Part shown: piece after piece, positions 6,778-7,977 of the stretch
Position numbering within the stretch: the stretch's first letter is position 1
How the letters are laid out: each line of letters opens with the position of its first letter
From: Paracoccaceae bacterium
GTDB lineage: Bacteria; Pseudomonadota; Alphaproteobacteria; Rhodobacterales; Rhodobacteraceae
Reading direction: 5' to 3'
Assembly: GCA_015485015.1 (NCBI GenBank)
Contig: WFUK01000221.1
Location: 1 to 7,977 of the forward strand
Length of the DNA stretch: 7,977 nucleotides
Notes under the pieces: generated by a model
Told to the model about the DNA's origin: nothing
Seen by the model: only the letters and a program-made list of their open reading frames with translations
Database searches by the model: none
Position numbers and translations under genes: made by a program

Positions 6778-7977
6778 GCATATGTTCCTTTTGTTTCCGG
6801 TGTATAACTCTGAACGTGTTTGATAAATAAAGCGGCATCATCGGCGAGGCGTTGCTCTAGTCGGCTTAAACCGCTGGCGGGTAAAATCTGCGCCTGGGCG
6901 TCAGCCGTGAATTTTTCGGGGAAATAATCCTGGGCCTGATCGATCAAAGACTGGTAATATAACCGGCTTTCGTCGAGCCGCGCCAACACCTGATTTAACG
7001 AGGCCTCGATCGCGGTAACATCGCGGCGGGCATCGGCTAATATCGGCAATGCGGCAGGGTTCGTCTTTGATATTTCTTCAATTTCCGCCATGGCATCGCG
7101 TGCGATTTTCAGAGTGCGGTCTATGCTGGAAAGCGCAACAATATCATTGCGTAATTGCTGCGCCGTGGTGGCCCCGAGGAAAATCAACATGCGCGCGGCA
7201 TCTTGATACAGGCGCTGGGCGCTGGCTTCGTCGGGGTTGGGCAATTGCACGCGGTAAAGATCAAAGGCGCTGGATAACCGCTCCAGCGTTACATCTGAAA
7301 GATCGCGGGTGGCTTGTAAAAACCCCAGCACCGACAAGGCGTTTTCGATCCGCTCGGGGGGTTCGCCGTGCAGTAGCTCTTGCGAGGTTTGTCCCGAAGG
7401 CTCGCCCGCCGCCCGCGCCCGCTGGATCATGCTGATCCGGTCGGTGGCAAAGGCCGTGAATACCCCGTCCGGATATTCCGCGATGTAATTTTCAAACACC
7501 GCCACATCGGATTGCGCCGAAATTTCGCGCCAGAGCGAAAGCTCGCGGGAATAGGCGTTGCCAACATTCACCACCCCCGCGCGGCCTGCGAAATAATGCT
7601 CGCCCAGCACCGCTTCCTCGACCCAGGGGATTTGCGCGCCGCGCGTTTCCAGAATCACCTGCTGGCGCACGCGGCCAAACATGATGCGGGCTTCCACGCC
7701 CTTGGCGCCGATATTATCGATAATCGCCTTGGTAAACACGCTGTTTTCGCCCGTGCCATCATAGGCCACATTGCCGGGATCTGTGGCATAAGCGATCAAA
7801 AGCCCCGCGCCGCCGCTGGAGCGCGCCAAACCGGGCGGGGCCTGTCCGGCTTCTACAAAGGGGTTGTTTCTGCAGGCGTCCAGAATAACGACGCCGATAT
7901 CGGGGCTGGCAGCGGCAAACAAATCGCGCACCTGCCCCATGGTTATGGCCTTGTTGGCCAGCCCGTCAGCATTGAAT
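6747..7977 (-). CDS. Caspase-family (peptidase C14-like) protein, 5' end beyond right edge
   Basis: The 409 visible residues begin inside a caspase-fold domain; the N-terminus with the catalytic His and any signal peptide lies past base 7977. The catalytic-Cys motif is present: VVILDACRNNPF, with the Cys encoded at 7872-7874. It is followed by the usual bacterial sequence LIAYATDPGNVAYDGTGENS and the p10-like RVRQQVILETRGAQIPW. Residues about 148-183 (LWREI ... FENYIAEYPDGVFTAFATDRI) match the short repeat often found after bacterial caspase domains. The last roughly 225 residues are helical, mostly charged and not recognised. Family members cleave after Arg/Lys or are regulatory; the specificity here is unknown. 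The gene heads an operon with two lipoproteins, which points to an envelope role rather than a typical defence island, an inference only. Confidence 0.92.
   Translation of the reverse strand, partial: FNADGLANKAITMGQVRDLFAAASPDIGVVILDACRNNPFVEAGQAPPGLARSSGGAGLLIAYATDPGNVAYDGTGENSVFTKAIIDNIGAKGVEARIMFGRVRQQVILETRGAQIPWVEEAVLGEHYFAGRAGVVNVGNAYSRELSLWREISAQSDVAVFENYIAEYPDGVFTAFATDRISMIQRARAAGEPSGQTSQELLHGEPPERIENALSVLGFLQATRDLSDVTLERLSSAFDLYRVQLPNPDEASAQRLYQDAARMLIFLGATTAQQLRNDIVALSSIDRTLKIARDAMAEIEEISKTNPAALPILADARRDVTAIEASLNQVLARLDESRLYYQSLIDQAQDYFPEKFTADAQAQILPASGLSRLEQRLADDAALFIKHVQSYTPETKGTYAWLTDFLPTS

Noticed and set aside
5436..7977. Anti-phage defence island built on the caspase-like protein
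   Set aside because: The neighbours are lipoproteins and housekeeping carB. No nuclease, sensor, TPR/WD40 partner, transposase or other defence marker is visible.

Overview
The window looks like chromosome from an alphaproteobacterium, most likely Rhodobacteraceae (roseobacter lineage). The main evidence is the large carbamoyl-phosphate synthase subunit, whose N-terminus ([21 protein letters not shown]) and 1103-residue length resemble that group. carA is not beside it. Codon use is moderately GC-rich. The family placement is from memory of these protein families, not from a search.

Left part (1-1520, minus strand): the 5' end of an autotransporter-like secreted protein runs off the left edge. 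Upstream of it, in the same direction, is a LuxR-type regulator with an autoinducer-binding domain and an HTH domain. No LuxI-type synthase is visible, so the regulator may be a LuxR solo. The gap between the two genes holds a 20-bp dyad. It also holds a 14-bp motif that recurs with one mismatch in front of luxR. Together these suggest, without proving, that the regulator controls itself and the autotransporter.

Middle (1521-5183): a 351-bp divergent intergenic region with a hairpin and a small dyad, followed by carB on the plus strand, a complete housekeeping gene of arginine and pyrimidine biosynthesis.

Convergent gap (5184-5435): a 10-bp-stem hairpin just after carB, then an approximately 200-bp palindromic element bounded by 27-bp inverted repeats with one mismatch. 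It looks like a dispersed MITE-like or palindromic intergenic repeat.

Right part (5436-7977, minus strand): a compact operon. It starts with a caspase-like (peptidase C14) protein whose 5' end lies beyond the right edge. Next are two lipoproteins, each with a lipobox, a glycine-rich stretch and a long Ala/Glu/Arg-rich, probably coiled-coil region, and finally a doubtful small ORF. The genes overlap or are only a few bases apart, which implies co-expression. A caspase-fold protein tied to two related lipoproteins is the least explained and most interesting module here; its function cannot be read from the sequence.
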